Assembly (NCBI GenBank): GCA_030998015.1 | Contig: JARWMV010000027.1 | Location: 1 to 64,000, forward strand | DNA from: Ceratorhiza oryzae-sativae | Taxonomy: Eukaryota; Basidiomycota; Agaricomycetes; Cantharellales; Ceratobasidiaceae | Length of the DNA stretch: 64,000 bases | Direction: 5' to 3' | Part shown: one piece after another, positions 10,259 to 22,384 of the stretch | Position numbering within the stretch: the first letter of the stretch is position 1 | How the letters are laid out: each line of letters starts with the position of its first letter | The notes under the pieces: generated by a model | What the model was told of the DNA's origin: nothing | Seen by the model: the letters and a program-made list of their open reading frames with translations, nothing else | Databases searched by the model: none | Made by a program: the position numbers and the translations under genes

Positions 10259-10530
10259 TCTTCGTCCCCCCTCTTGAGATTTATATACTTACCTTGTTCT
10301 CATTCATGCTCAGCCACAGTTTCAACTTCGTCGAGGACGGCGTAGACTGGAGCTCGAATAGTCATAGCGCACAGCCATTCGCAGAGCTCGGGGACCCTTA
10401 CAAAACGGGCTTCCTTTTCCCATAGTCGATACAACGCACAGGTTTTGGTCAATATTGAATCATGCGTTGCTCCACATGCTATACACTCCAGTCTGGGCTT
10501 GGCGCACATTTTACACATACAGCGCCCCAA
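10259..10530 (-). other. Cysteine-rich open frame, possible gene fragment
   Basis: A 76-codon minus-strand frame with CxxC-like pairs near its start (CMCKMC, CIACG) and a well-formed C-terminal part (LYRLWEKEARFVRVPELCEWL). A splice-donor-like GTAAGT follows close by at about 10288. I do not recognise it. It lies directly beside a solo LTR and may be one exon of a gene broken by insertions. Confidence 0.25.
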
Positions 10531-10556
10531 GCGGTGCTCACGACGTCAACCCGATC

Positions 10557-10779
10557 TCTCACGCAGGGAGGTTTCGGGGAGGTAAGATACACATCGCACT
10601 AGGAGGCACAGTAAGAATAGAAAATGCATGAAAAAGAGAAAGAAAAACTATACCTTAGCTCAACCACGAAGGTAGAGAACTAAGGAAAGAAAATTTTCAC
10701 AGACGCGCATGATATCAGAGATGAGTAAACTGACACAAACACACCGCATACATGAACGGATATGATTGTAAATTCAACA
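10557..10779 (-). repeat. Solo LTR of the Copia-2 family
   Basis: On the minus strand it runs from TGTTGAATTTACAATC (10779) to CTCCCTGCGTGAGA (10557), with the single CCTTAG/CTAAGG stem-loop conserved. It is flanked by the perfect duplication CGATC (10552-10556 and 10780-10784). It is shorter than the Copia-2 LTRs (223 bases) and lacks the second stem-loop copy. Confidence 0.92.
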
Positions 10780-10784
10780 CGATC

Positions 10785-11370
10785 ATGCGTCCCAATTACC
10801 TTATTTGGTACCACCCCCTATGTTAAACTGTGAGTTAAGCGCTTAGATGTATGTGGTACATCGACCGATACAAACAGCCCAGTTGGTGTTGAAGTAATCC
10901 ATAGCTGGTGAATTGGACCCATCGCAATAGCATTTATAGGTACAAATAGCTATTAGAGAAGTGTGCGTGAGGTGGCAAAAAGCGATGGGATTACACTACG
11001 GAGCGTGCGCAACTACACGCTGAGCGCACACCCCCGGTCGTCCCCTAGTCCACCGGTCAAGTTTATTCGAGTCCAAAGCTGAAGTGCTTAATTTAAATAA
11101 CTCCCAACGATGCAACCAATTTTATTGCCCGCAATAAAGACCCTTCGAATGACATCGATTGGGAGCATCGAGATCGCTGGCGCTTGATATGGGATTATTT
11201 TGTGTAGTCCAAGGATTCGCGGTACAGCTAAATAGGGAGGTCGGCTTGCCTTCAATTATATCCTAAAAAGCGCCTGATCCATGCAAATGCAAGAGGCGTT
11301 CTTAGGGGAGGGTGTTCATGAATCTTGTGCAAACTACCTCGACCACGCCGGCCGCCACCAAAGTGCGCAT
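10785..11370. other. No gene seen
   Basis: No open frame with recognisable content and no repeat ends were found. Base composition is ordinary. Confidence 0.5.
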
Positions 11371-11643
11371 TTTTGATATCTATACGACGACTGTATATAT
11401 ATCGCGCTATATGCGCGGAGCGCAGTGTGCTTTAGACGAATAAATGGATGATATATTCAAATGTGCGGATAACTACCTACGGAGCGAAACAGGGCTCCTT
11501 ATATACACAAAAAGGAGACGTTCTAGTACATTGTAGAACGTTACAGTAAGTACGAGATTTATACTACACGAGTTATGCGATTGCTAGTTCTTTCTCGCAT
11601 ATTCGATATGTATTTATGTATTTATGTATACTTATATTCTACA
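11371..11643 (-). repeat. Solo LTR related to Copia-1 LTR
   Basis: On the minus strand it starts TGTAGAATATAAG (11643) and ends GATATCAAAA (11371), compared with the TGTAGAAATC start of Copia-1. It has a TATA box (GTGTATATAAGG) followed by an imperfect GGAGC/GCTCC stem-loop, and the downstream AAAGCACACTGCGC shared with Copia-1. The 5-bp sequence CGCAT flanks it (11366-11370 and 11644-11648). The 3' end is degenerate. Confidence 0.75.
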
Positions 11644-12264
11644 CGCATAGCTCGGCCCACCGGGGTCTGAGTGGTATCTGACACCACTTAAGGCTTCGGA
11701 ACACTCGGACTAAGCCTTTCAGGATATCCAAACCCTAATTCAAAGAGGTGGACGATACTCCAACTCCCGATGATACAGGAAGATCGTATGCGGCGTGTGA
11801 TTGTCTCAGTGACAAGATGTCATGCGAGAGTGTCATTTTATCGTATATGCAATAATAAAAGTCGCAAAACTGGATTTCCAGCCTTCCGGCTATAAATTAC
11901 GTGTATTCTTACTGCAGAAAGTTAATAGATCTGCTAACAACCTCGAGATAGTTTCTCAACGAGAATCTACAGGCTACGTGGCCCCGGAATCAGCCAATCG
12001 AGTTAATCGGCTAATTTGCCAACTCAAAGCTTATTGATGGACACGCTTTGACCCAACTCCACACCCGCAATGTCCTCCTTCCCCTTTGGCTCGAGCAAAA
12101 CATTGGGTGGCCAAATGTAATTATAGATCCTGTCCATGAAAGATTAGAAAATCAAATGCGTAGGTCAAAGGACGTACAATATGGCAAACCATAGTGGAAG
12201 ACAATCTAGCACGTAAAAGAAGACTTCGTGCGTGAGAAGGTATCCTTCAAACCCTTGTCCCCCC

Positions 12265-13390
12265 TCAATCGTACGGTATACGCATCGAATCTAGCTTGTC
12301 GTCAGTTTCAACCCATATGCAACATGAAATGAGCAGTACGATAATACCCAAGCAGCTGACCCCCATAGCAAAAGCAACTCCTTTCCAGTGCCACCGTGTG
12401 GGCCCGCTATGTAGTAGGTTCCACTGGGCTACTCTGTTCGATTTGAGACGGTATAGAAACACCAAAAAAATGCATATAAATATGGAAAAAGAAACCAGTT
12501 GAAGAACAAGACCAGCAAGAAAGATCTATCAAAGGCGTCAGTTACCGAAACATTTGAATATTGAGCCTGTTCATACGTGACTGGAAAGCTTCGCTTTGTT
12601 AATATCGCTCGAACCAGCCATTGCACCGCCAGTTGCTTGTACAAGCAGGGTGACTCGATCGATATATCAATAATCTGTTTTACAGGAGTATGCAAGCGAA
12701 CTTACAAACATCAGAACTCTAAACAAGTGAGATTTAGATATCATCTTGGCTATCATACACACGGAAAGTGGTAAACATGACTTACCACAAACAAAGGCGT
12801 AAGGATTTTAGGTTTGATCAGAAGGAATTCTTCCGCATCGAGGTGCCTTGCTACTCGTCCTAACAAAATGTAAACCTGTTGAAAATTTAATCGAGGGTAT
12901 TGTCATCCCAAGCGAGCGGGCACCGACCGTGGCAATAAATCCACACGGAGAAAGGACCGTGAACATGCTCATTACGATATAGAACCCAACCTTGTCGTAA
13001 TTACTCCCGTATGCTACGGCATGAGGCGTTAGTCCATTAGCACAACGGTGAACTGGGTGAAGTCACCGACGTATACGGAGTATCAGACCTGCCGAGTAGC
13101 AGAACCCAGCAATGACTAAAGTAGCCATATAGCGGCCCTTGTGTCGAAATAAAAGCCAGGTAATATGGAGTGCCGTGACGAAGTAGAGAAGGAAGAAAAC
13201 AACGGCTGCAACTTTATTGGGAATGTATCCGAGATCTATTCAGGTATTTTGTTACTCATATATAACCACAGGCCATGTAGAGACACTTACGACCTCCAAC
13301 CTTTACGGTGGCCTTATGTGTCGTGTCATCCTGTGCAACTGCAGCAGCGAAAAGAGTCGTTAACCCGATAAACTGTCGCGGCGGTACCAT
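12265..13390 (-). CDS. RTA1-like seven-transmembrane protein, multi-exon
   Basis: RTA1-family proteins are fungal membrane proteins tied to lipid translocation and tolerance to sterol-active compounds. On the minus strand, exon 1 (13390-13291) encodes a signal-like start (MVPPRQFIGLTTLFAAA). After a 55-nt intron (13290-13236) comes the family hallmark GYIPNKVAAVVFFLLYF. Later exons give GFYIVMSMFTVLSPCGFIA, then YILLGRVARHLDAEEFLL with ILTPLFV, then SSDV ... LLVQATGGAMAGSS, then IFLAGLVLQLVSF and FLYRLKSN. These blocks are in family order and are joined by plausible GT..AG introns of about 50 nt. The frame closes at TGA 12265-12267. The usual C-terminal VELSQG is replaced by ISCCIWVETDDK, so the last exon may be spliced differently. 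It is the only clear host gene in the transposon-rich left half. Confidence 0.78.
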
Positions 13391-13891
13391 GATGAGATGA
13401 TGGATATGAATGTAGGTTAACCAACGCATTGCTTTCATTGATTTATATAGCCGTTAGAGCGCCCATACGCAACAGAAGTTATCGCGGATAGCGCGCCGCG
13501 CGCGACCCGCCATCACGTGATGTGGCGTTTCAGCCTTGGCTCAAGCCGTGACTGCATTTCAAAACCGGTTGCGGAGCATAGTGGAACCAGACATCAAACG
13601 TAGCTACCTTATTTTAATCATATTGTCTAGTTAATCACTGTTTTTGAGCACAAAGCAACAGGGACAGGTGGTTTCGTGCTGTTGATCGAACGAATACCTC
13701 CGCAGACTCGATCACAGTTCATAGACGAGAGTCGAGTGAGCAAAAATTGCCGAAATTAGTTTGAAAACCTAGCCACTGACATCCTCCACAAGGCTCGACT
13801 GGGACAACTAGACAAATGGTCCGACAAAAAACAGTTTGCCAAGTGGACCTTGTGGCTTTTGTTGTCGCACTCTCCTTCTCTGGAGGGATAC

Positions 13892-14016
13892 TATTGGAAG
13901 TCACGCGTGGTCGCGCGCATGTAGCCATGTGATTAGTATCGTTGTTTTTACACATCGTAGCAGGGAGATTTACGGGGGGGGAGGATTTCCCCTAACCACC
14001 ATGTACGCTTCATACA
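13892..14016 (-). repeat. Diverged 140-bp-family LTR
   Basis: Related on the minus strand to the 140-bp LTR (TATTGGAAGTCACGCGTGG at one end, CCTAACCACCATGTA near the other). It lacks the final 20 or so bases and has no matching flanking duplication. Confidence 0.6.
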
Positions 14017-14086
14017 TCCGAAAGATTTAGATCCTGAAATGGGCCATTTTGTGGCCATTTCTCCACTTTAATGTGATTGAAGGAGC

Positions 14087-14862
14087 CATATTGAATGGTT
14101 GTTTCATCCAGAGTCACTAAAATAGACAAAATCCTAACTCTTATCCTTCGGACGCGTTAGGCTTACCTAGTCGACGCGGACTTCGCGTAGTGGTCAACGT
14201 AGCGGCGGAAAGACAAAAGCGGCGTGCAGAGCGCACATATATATGAATGGCAGGACGGATGATATACATGCGGCAAATGGAAAGACAAATGGGCCCCGAC
14301 GTGCCGCCGTCCGAACCGGAGGGACAGGAGACCCGGGACGCCGAGACGCGAGCGAACTCGCGGATCGGGTGACCACCGGACGACGGCATTCGGTAGATAG
14401 GGATGTTGGGCGGGCGGGCCGTTGGCGCTTCTGGATGCAGGCTCGCCGCTCTGCGGGAACCTTAGGCAGACTGGACTTCATCGAGGTGCGCCAGTCAAAA
14501 TCACGGGGTGGCGGGCGGGATAAACAGACGAGCCCAGAAAGACGAAGCGTCGCTCGATGGATGAGGAGGCGCCGAAGGAAAGGCGTTGGTGCGCCTGAAG
14601 GAGCTAAAAAGGCGGACGCGGGACGCGCCGAACGGTTGCCCACGGACTCTGCGGCCAAGAGTGGGCTGTGTGCCTCCGCAACCTGCAGCGAACAACCCCT
14701 ATGTCAACCCACATGTTGCAGTGAAACTGATGTGTTTTGTGCATTTTCACGTAATCTATCCTATGCTGAAATGTAATGAACAGAAAGCCGCACCAAGTCA
14801 TAAAATGTGGGGCCTTTGACCATTTTCTATGACTTGAATGAAACAGCCATAAGATGTTGTTG
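14087..14862. mobile_element. MITE-like element with inverted ends and a GC-rich core
   Basis: The sequence at 14095-14138 (ATGGTTGTTTCAT ... AAAATAGACAAAATCC) is an imperfect inverted copy of 14810-14855 (ATGGCTGTTTCAT ... on the other strand). Between them lies about 500 bases of GC-rich DNA (roughly 14160-14690), in which both strands stay open only because of composition. A short perfect hairpin (GAAATGG ... CCATTTC) sits just outside at 14036-14061. No transposase is encoded; exact ends and duplication were not resolved. Confidence 0.5.
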
Positions 14863-15608
14863 AACGAGCGTGATTATCCACATGTAAAACCAACGTTATG
14901 CTTGTGATCCAACTCATATTTCCGTTGTACGTCCTATTCTATTATAGATGTGAATCATACCCTCTGCACCATCCTTTTCACAACGCTGTATCTCTATATG
15001 CCCCCGCTCCGCTTAATCCGCTGTACCACATATATAAACGAATACATCACCGCTCTCATCCTTGGCGACATTCACCCTCTTAATTGCGTTCTACTTCATT
15101 GAGCTCAATCGCTTAATATATCCCGGCGCTATCCACTTTTGCAGCGCGCTCGTTTACCTCGCTTCAAAAAATATAGCTGCTTCAACCATATGAAGTGGGA
15201 GAAGGGACCAAAAAGTGGCCCATCTCAGCATCCATTTTTCTGGGATGTTTAGGGTGCACAAAGTGCCTACTACCTGGAGTATTACAGACACCTATCTCGG
15301 TTCAGGCTATTGTGATCACATCGAATGACGATCAAGTTTCACTAAAGTTGCATAAGGGAACACTCAGTGGCTCTCTCTAGGGTGATAGTGAATTCGTTCG
15401 AGCTGTGGTTCACGACTGTTGAAGTGCAAGTAGAATATATGCGCCTTGTGATGACTTAGCGGAGTGGTTGAGCACACAGTGAGAGAGGGGTGAATTCGTA
15501 GCTGAGGGATGATCGACTTGTACATTTGTTTATGTAGCATATAACGGGAAAGACAAGGGGTACATCGGCGTGTATACGGAAGACAGAAGATACGAATGGG
15601 GATAAAGC
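14863..15608. other. No gene seen
   Basis: Open frames here are short and show no motif, membrane pattern or splice context that I can support. Confidence 0.45.
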
Positions 15609-15840
15609 TCTCACGCATGGAGGTTACTCATGGCTAATATACAATTCGTACTACAAAGTACAGTGAGAATAAAATACATGAGAAAGAAAGAAAAATACGA
15701 TACCTTAGCTCAACTACAAAGGTAGAGAACTAAGGAAGGAGAGGGGGTTCCCGCGAACTCGCGCATGATATCAGAGAAGGGGGATACGAAACAGAAACAA
15801 ATACACGCATACATGCAGGCATATGATTGTAAATTCAACA
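15609..15840 (-). repeat. Solo LTR of the Copia-2 family, no duplication
   Basis: Minus strand, from TGTTGAATTTACAATC (15840) to ...CATGCGTGAGA (15609), with the CCTTAG/CTAAGG stem-loop. Flanks AAAGC and CATAG do not match, so a target duplication is lost or one end is rearranged. Confidence 0.82.
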
Positions 15841-16283
15841 CATAGTACGATAAGAAGGGAAAATATTGATATAACATTGATGTATGTGCGGGATCGTTCA
15901 ACAACCACAGTTCATTCACCTTGGACTTGAGTGCCCGCTTCCATGTGTTCCTTCTTGGCCAAAATCCAATTTGCTACTGAGGGTTAGTCAGAGCGCGGTT
16001 CTACCTAAGCACAATAAATGCCAGTAGCGCGTGGTAATCTGAGCTACCCAGGCGTAAATTCCAATTTGGTAGAACCAGGGCAGCAACTAGTCCTAACTAA
16101 CAAAGTTGCTTTTGGCTGAGTTGCTTGTGGAGTATCTGCAGATGAAATAGCTTGAGAGTCGAGGACATTAGATTTCATCAGGGTGGCAGTCAGATCCAGG
16201 TAATATTTGGCTCACATTGAGGATTTGGATTCAGACATGTCATGTGCTAGGTTGCAATTAGCTTCAGTAGACCGTTCGAACGA
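15841..16283. other. LINE 5' flank; no gene seen
   Basis: Nothing recognisable except the left copy of the LINE target duplication GACCGTTCGAACGA at 16270-16283. Confidence 0.5.
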
Positions 16284-16419
16284 ATGAGGGTTTAGGGAGG
16301 GACGACCACCAGCAAGCACAGCCACATAGATCTCAACCGGGGTCTATTTTGTCTAAACTGGGTTTTCCAACACCTTTTTACACTCTATTCTAACTAGCTT
16401 AATTACTGGAACTGGCACT

Positions 16420-18510
16420 ATGTCGACTAGGAGCAATAGTGTGGCTCGAAAACCGCCAATTCTGAGCACCACAGCAACAAGACGATCGAACATGCCAGCT
16501 GGGGCGCGAGCTGCTAGTCTATCAGTAACCTCTACCCCTGCTTCTCCAGCAACCCCTTCTGCCCCAAATGTGTTGACAGCCTCCACCGCACCCGCAGAGC
16601 CCCCCACTGCATTGTCGCGCAGAGCAATGTTGACCAAAGACGCAATCAAGGAACTCTCGAGCTGCAACCTCATCGAGGGCCCCACCCACCCTACGTTTGA
16701 AAAGCTCATCAAGATCCTGCTCAACTTCACGGGGAAGGAGACAGCAGGAGAGCCCAACTTTGAGATGGTCTGGGAGGTGCCAGTGGCAGTAGGCACACTG
16801 CTCAGAGAAGCACTTGGAAAAATTGTCTTGGAGGCTACAGCTGACGCTATGCTCCACAGGTTCACAAGCATTAGGGACCAGGTGAAAGAGGAAGCGAGAA
16901 AAGAGGTTTTGGAGGAGCTGGAGGACGAGAGGAAGAAGCTAGAGGAAATGAGGGAGATCGTGAGTGCAACTGAAGACGGGCTGACACAGGAGAGACTAGA
17001 ACTGGTCGGAGAGAGAGGCCAACTAGCGGAGGAGAAAAGAAAGCAGGTTCTCGAAAGGGCGTGCCTGGATAGTGTGCTGGATGGGATGAATGGCGCGGTG
17101 CGAAGGCTGGAGGAGGAGCAAGGAAAGTGGACTAAGCTGAGAGAGGAGGGAACTCTAGCACTCACAAAAGCCCCTTTGGCACCAAACGCTGACCAAGCTC
17201 AGTCTGCAAGATGGGGAGCACAGCCGGAAGGCAAAGCAAGTTGGGACTTCATGGAGACTGGGAGCTGGGGAAGGCCACAGGGGGGTGGAGGAAGTTATGC
17301 GGCAGCAGTGGAAAGAGGGGCAGTCTGGCCCCCACCAGGAGAGACACCCCTGGGAAGCTCTCTTTCGGAGACGCAGATCCAAGAGGGTGTGGAGAGATTG
17401 AGACGGGGAGAGGAGAGACGAGAAAGACAGCTGATGATAGACCCGGAGGTTGTTGCGGGCCAGAGAGGTTTACAGAATGTTACTGAACAAGACCTTCTAG
17501 GGCAGGCGCGAAAGGCAGTTGAGAACATACAGGATCAGGACCTGCTCAAGGGGAAACCCGAGACAGTCCAGTTCAACTCAGTGACAAAACAGGCAAATGG
17601 AGGCCTACTCTACAAGCTAAACTCTGTGAATGCTTGGAGATGGCTGGTGCGCCCTGATGTCTGTAACCGATTCACTGACGGCTTTGGTTGTGCAGTCCAA
17701 ATCCGAGAGTGCAAGTTCCCAGTACTAGTGCAACATGTCCCTATCAGCCTTGATGTAACCAAGAAAGCGACAGTCGACACACTGGAGGAGTCTAACAATC
17801 TGCTGAAGGGCTCGATACTTAGCCTAAGATGGATCAGGGACCCCTCAAGACGCAAGCCCAAACAACGAAATGCCCACTTGATCATCCACTGCTCAACGAA
17901 GGAGTTGGCAAATCACTGGATACAGAACAGGATGACACTGGAAGGAAAAGACTGCTCCTCAGTGAAGTTGCTCTCTACCCCTTTAAGATGCTATAACTGC
18001 CAGCTGCCAGGACACCAGGCTAGAGGGTGCACGGCTCCCCAGATGTGTGGTACCTGCGGAGGCGAACACTGAACAGAGAACTGTACAAACCGGCTTGACA
18101 CCTATTGCGTGACCTGCAAGATCAAAGGACACCCAACCTGGTCAACTTCCTGCCTGGGTTATGCTACCAGGTGTGCCAACCTTTCTGACCGAGTACCAGA
18201 TAACCGCTATTGATATTATGTTACTAGTGAATCTTGGATGTGGGAACTCCTGGGATCAGAGCAATTGGAACAACGCTTTCGTCCCCCATGCACTTGCAGG
18301 GAACCCCCTGCCGCACCCATAGTTGCCACGGGCCCCAACGCGACAGAACTCGGCAACCACAGGGAGCACCCTTGGCCAGACAATCTAGCTCAACCAATGC
18401 CGGGTGGATCCATTATTGCTCCCTGACAGGTGACAATCACTGAGTACACCAACGCCCCAACCTCAACCATCCCACCCTTGCTAGTACCTCCTGCCACCAC
18501 CAATGCCTAG
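16420..18510 (+). pseudogene. LINE ORF1 (nucleic-acid-binding Gag-like protein)
   Basis: ATG at 16420 opens a 696-codon frame whose natural stop is TAG 18508-18510. Residues 1-70 are Ser/Thr/Ala-rich. A long charged helix likely to be coiled coil covers about 140-240 (RKEVLEELEDERKKLEEMRE). A Gag-like domain follows (GLLYKLNSVNAWRWL), then CCHC knuckles (CYNCQLPGHQARGC, CGTCGGEH..ENC, CVTCKIKGHP). The frame is broken by TGA at 18070-18072, 18211-18213 and 18424-18426. The sequence resumes meaningfully after each stop (for example TENCTN and RVPDNRY.YY), so these are late point changes and not domain ends. Confidence 0.88.
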
Positions 18511-21500
18511 ACAACCCAACAAGCCCAACATCAGAAAACTCAAAAAACTCAGAATCTGGCAACAAAATGTCAACACTTCTCCTAATGCACATCACGACCT
18601 AATGAGAGCAGCAAACCCAGACAACTGGGACATTCTAGCCATCCAGGAGCCAGCACTTAACAACAAAAACGCCATTGGAATAACGTCCAAGTGGATTTCA
18701 GTCTACCCTACAAACCACCTACAAGATAACCAACCCAGAACCAGATCTCTGATACTAGTAAACCGGAAACTCTCAACAAATTGCTGGAGGGCTGTGGTGC
18801 TGGGATCACCAGACGTTACAGCTATTGAACTAGAGACCTCGCAAGGGAAGACATGAATATACAACATCTATAATGACGGCGCCCACAACAACACAATTGA
18901 ACTACTAGAGACTCACCTAGCCAGCTTGCCTAGAAATGTCAACGTGATACTCTTAGGCAACTTCAATCAACATCACCCCTACTGGGACGAGGAGAGGAAC
19001 GAACACTTATTCACGGATGCCAGACTAGAAGCGGCGGAGAGGCTGCTAGAACTGGTAGCAGCCAACGACCTTGTGATGACACTACCCGGTGGGATGCCTA
19101 CTCATGAGCTGTACACTACTCAAAATCCCTCTAGGTTAGACAACGTGTTTGTCTCATTGAGACTCGAGGATGCAGTCAACCTCTGCACAGCCCGACGCAT
19201 GCCAAGAATTACGTCTACTGACCACTTTGCGATACAAACAGTGATTAGTCTTACCTGCGAGCAAGCAAAGACCAATACAAAACGAAACTTTCCAAAGACA
19301 AACTGGGAGGAATTCCACAAACTGCTAAAATCGCACACTGAAGCACTACCTACAGGAACAATCACGACGCTCAGATGGTTCAACAAGCGTCTTGAAGACC
19401 TAATGAAGGCCATAAAATTGACAATCGAAGAGCTTGTGCCCACCTCAAGACAAAGCCCACACACAAAAAGATGGTGGTCACGAGAGCTCACCCAGCTATG
19501 GAAAGAGAAGAACAAGCTGAGTAGACCTATCTGTCGTTATGACTACAAGAATAGCCACCCGATTCACAGTGAATATAGGCAGGCCAAAAATGATTTCAGA
19601 AATGCAATGAAAGAGGCCCAACGAACTTGCTGGAACAACTTCATCGACATGGCAGACAAGGACAAACTCTGGGGAGCTCATAGTTACTTGACCGGCATCA
19701 AGGGAGACGGAGGTGCAACTAGGATTCCTACCCTGATCGTGGACGGACCCAACGGAGAGAAGCGTAAATGCGAAACGAATGAGGAGAAGAAAGGAGCTTT
19801 CTTCGGAAACTTCTTCCCTCTGCCAACAGAGCGCAAGATCCCGGAAGATGAGGAATACGTTGACGACGTAGAACAGTTCCGAAGGGTGACAGGTGTGCAA
19901 CTGCATCGAATTATAGCTAAACTCGAACCATATAAAGCGCCGGGACCGGACGGGATCCCAAACTGTGTTTACATCAATTGCACAGACCTCCTAGTCCCTC
20001 TGCTGATCCCACTATACCGAGCGACATTCACCCTCAAATACTATCCGCAGACTTGGCGCAAATCTATCACGGTGGTCCTTAGAAAACCTGGCAAACCGGA
20101 CTACTCTAAACCAAAAGCCTACAGACCTATAGCACTCTTGAATGTCATCTCGAAGCTACTCTTGGCGTGCGTTGCAGAGGAACTGAATAGGATAGCTGAG
20201 AAATGGAACCTACTACCAGAGCACCACTTCGGAGGACGACAGGGCCGCACGACCTCAGACTCCATGCACACCCTGACCTCATTTATCAAGAACGCCTGGC
20301 AAAACGGAGACGTTGTGGCTGGACTATTCCTTGACGTTTCTGGTGCCTTCCCGAACGCAAGCCCTGCAATGTTAGCCCACAACCTTCGGAAGAGTGGAAT
20401 ACCGGAAGACTACGTTGCTTGGATGGATAGGAAGCTAGCAGGACGAACCACGGTGCTAAAGTTTGACAATTACGAGTCGGACAAGCTTGAAATTAAGCAC
20501 GGAATTGACCAAGGTTGCCCACTATCGTGCATCTTTTACATTTTCTACAACAGCGATCTGGTCAGAGTGGCAAGAGCGCCTGGGGGGCGGAGCAAGAGGG
20601 AGGAGCTGGCGGTGGGCTACATTGACGATGTGGTGCTACTCGCAAGAGCAGCCACAATGGAGGAAGCAGGGGAGAAGTTGAGAGACATGATGGAAAGAGA
20701 GTGTGGAGCTTTGAAATGGGCGGAGGCGCACATGTCGGAGTTCGCTCTAGAAAAGACAGCACTAGTTGGATTCACGAGGAGCAAGGAGAAGAAGTCAGGG
20801 CCGGTGCGCATAGGAGGGGTACTGATTGAACCAGTCAAGTCGCACCGCTTCCTAGGGGTTATCTTTGACGAGGAGCTGAGGTGGAGCGAACAGAGGGCAG
20901 GGGTACTGCAGACTGGATCCACCTGGGTCAACCTCTTGAGGAGGGTGTCCAGGACGCGACACAGACTGAAGCCAGAAGCTGCACGACGCCTACACCAAGC
21001 GGTATTCCTACCAAAAGTGACATACGCAGCTGACGTGTGGTGGGAGCATGTTCGCAGGAATGAAATGGACACACGAGACCTAGGCGCAGCGGGCTTCACG
21101 AAGAAATTACAGTCGATCCAACGCATCTCAGCACTCAATATCACGGGCGCACTGCGAACCTCACCAACCGACGCCCTTGATGCGCACGCTGGGATCCTAC
21201 CAATAAAACTTGAGCTCCAGAGAGCCTGCCACCGGGCAGCGGTGCGACTGGCCTCGGTCCCAAAAAGCCACCCACTCCGACAGCTTGTAGACAAGGAAGG
21301 GAAACACCTACCAGCTGAGCATCGCTCTCCACTACAGATATTGTTTGCAACCACTGAAGTGAACGTAACAGAGTACGCTGCGAAAGCTCGGAGCAGCGAC
21401 CTCCAGAAGGCGCTCAAGAAACTACGAGTCACAATTGCTGAGTTGCGAGAAGAAGCTATTGACTTTGAAAAGACGACGGCGGCTGACATCAAAATATTCA

Positions 21501-22384
21501 CCGATGGGTCGATGAAAGACGGCGGGGTGGGAGCAGCAGCAGTGCTGGTTAGAGAAGGGGCGGAAGATCGAACACTTAAGGTGTATCTGGGGTCAGACGA
21601 GGAGCACGAGGTGTACGAGGCGGAAATAGTAGGGCTGCAGCTGGGCCTGCGCTTACTGGAAACGGAGAGCTGGCCAATGGAGGATGCGGTGATTTTCATG
21701 GACAACCAAGCGGTGCTGCGCACGCTGGTAGCGGGGAAGACCAAACAGCTATCGAATATGTTCGCTGACCTAAACGCTATTTTACACAGGGTTTTTAGAA
21801 AACATGGTCAAATACAAATCGAGGCAAGATGGATACCGGGACACGAAGGGGTGGATGGAAACGAAAAGGCGGACGAGGCGGCCAGAGATGCAGGCCAGGG
21901 AGGCAGAAGCGCACCGGAAGCACTCCCCAAGAAACTGAGGGAACGAGTACCGACAAATCCCACGGCGGCCAAACGAGTATTTCGGGAAACCCTACTCCGG
22001 AGGTGGAAACAGGAGGTCGACGACACGAGGAAAGAAAAGCTACAAAACCTGGACCCGAGCTACGCGTCACTGAAGTTCTTCGAGGCGGCCAAACCCCTCA
22101 GCCGACGCGAATTCGCGATCTTGGTGCAACTTCGGCTCGAACACTTCCCAGTGGCTGTTTACCTGGAACGTTTCAAGAAAGTCGATTCCCCGATATGTCC
22201 AAACTGCGGTACGAGCAAACAGACTGTATTCCACCTACTGATGACTTGCCCAGCGCACAGTGAGGCTCGGAAGATAAGAACAAGAGAATTAGGAGATGCA
22301 TCGAGGTCGTTCAGAGCGCTCCTGCAACCGGGGAAAACAACACGACACCTAATTCGATACCTAGAGAGAGTAGGAGCTATCTAA
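18503..22384 (+). pseudogene. LINE ORF2: endonuclease, reverse transcriptase, RNase H
   Basis: ATG 18503 overlaps the end of ORF1 (ATGCCTAG). The N-terminal APE-type endonuclease has WQQNVNTS, AIQEPAL, TSTDHFA and LGNFNQHHPYW; the family has Asp where this copy has Asn (LGD to LGN), which should remove activity. TGA 18854-18856 interrupts this domain. Reverse transcriptase follows with PGPDGIPN, FLDVSGAFPN, GIDQGCPLSCIFY and the catalytic GYIDDVVLLA. RNase H carries IKIFTDGSMKDGG, YEAEIVGLQLGL, MDNQAVL and WIPGHEGVDGNEKADEAA. The C-terminus has a CPNCG ... HLLMTCPAH zinc motif. Apart from the one stop the frame is open over 1293 codons. Confidence 0.9.

Noticed and set aside
14194..14776. Overlapping plus and minus open frames of 150-177 codons
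   Set aside because: Both are low-complexity Arg/Ala/Pro sequences that follow from GC-rich DNA with few stops.
18070..18856. TGA read as tryptophan or by recoding in the LINE
   Set aside because: Host genes in the window use TGA as a normal stop (for example the acireductone dioxygenase and lyase genes), and the LINE has an independent inactivating change.
20617..21744. Long minus-strand open frame opposite the LINE reverse transcriptase
   Set aside because: It is the antisense of a conserved RT/RNase H coding region, Ser-rich, and without motifs of its own.
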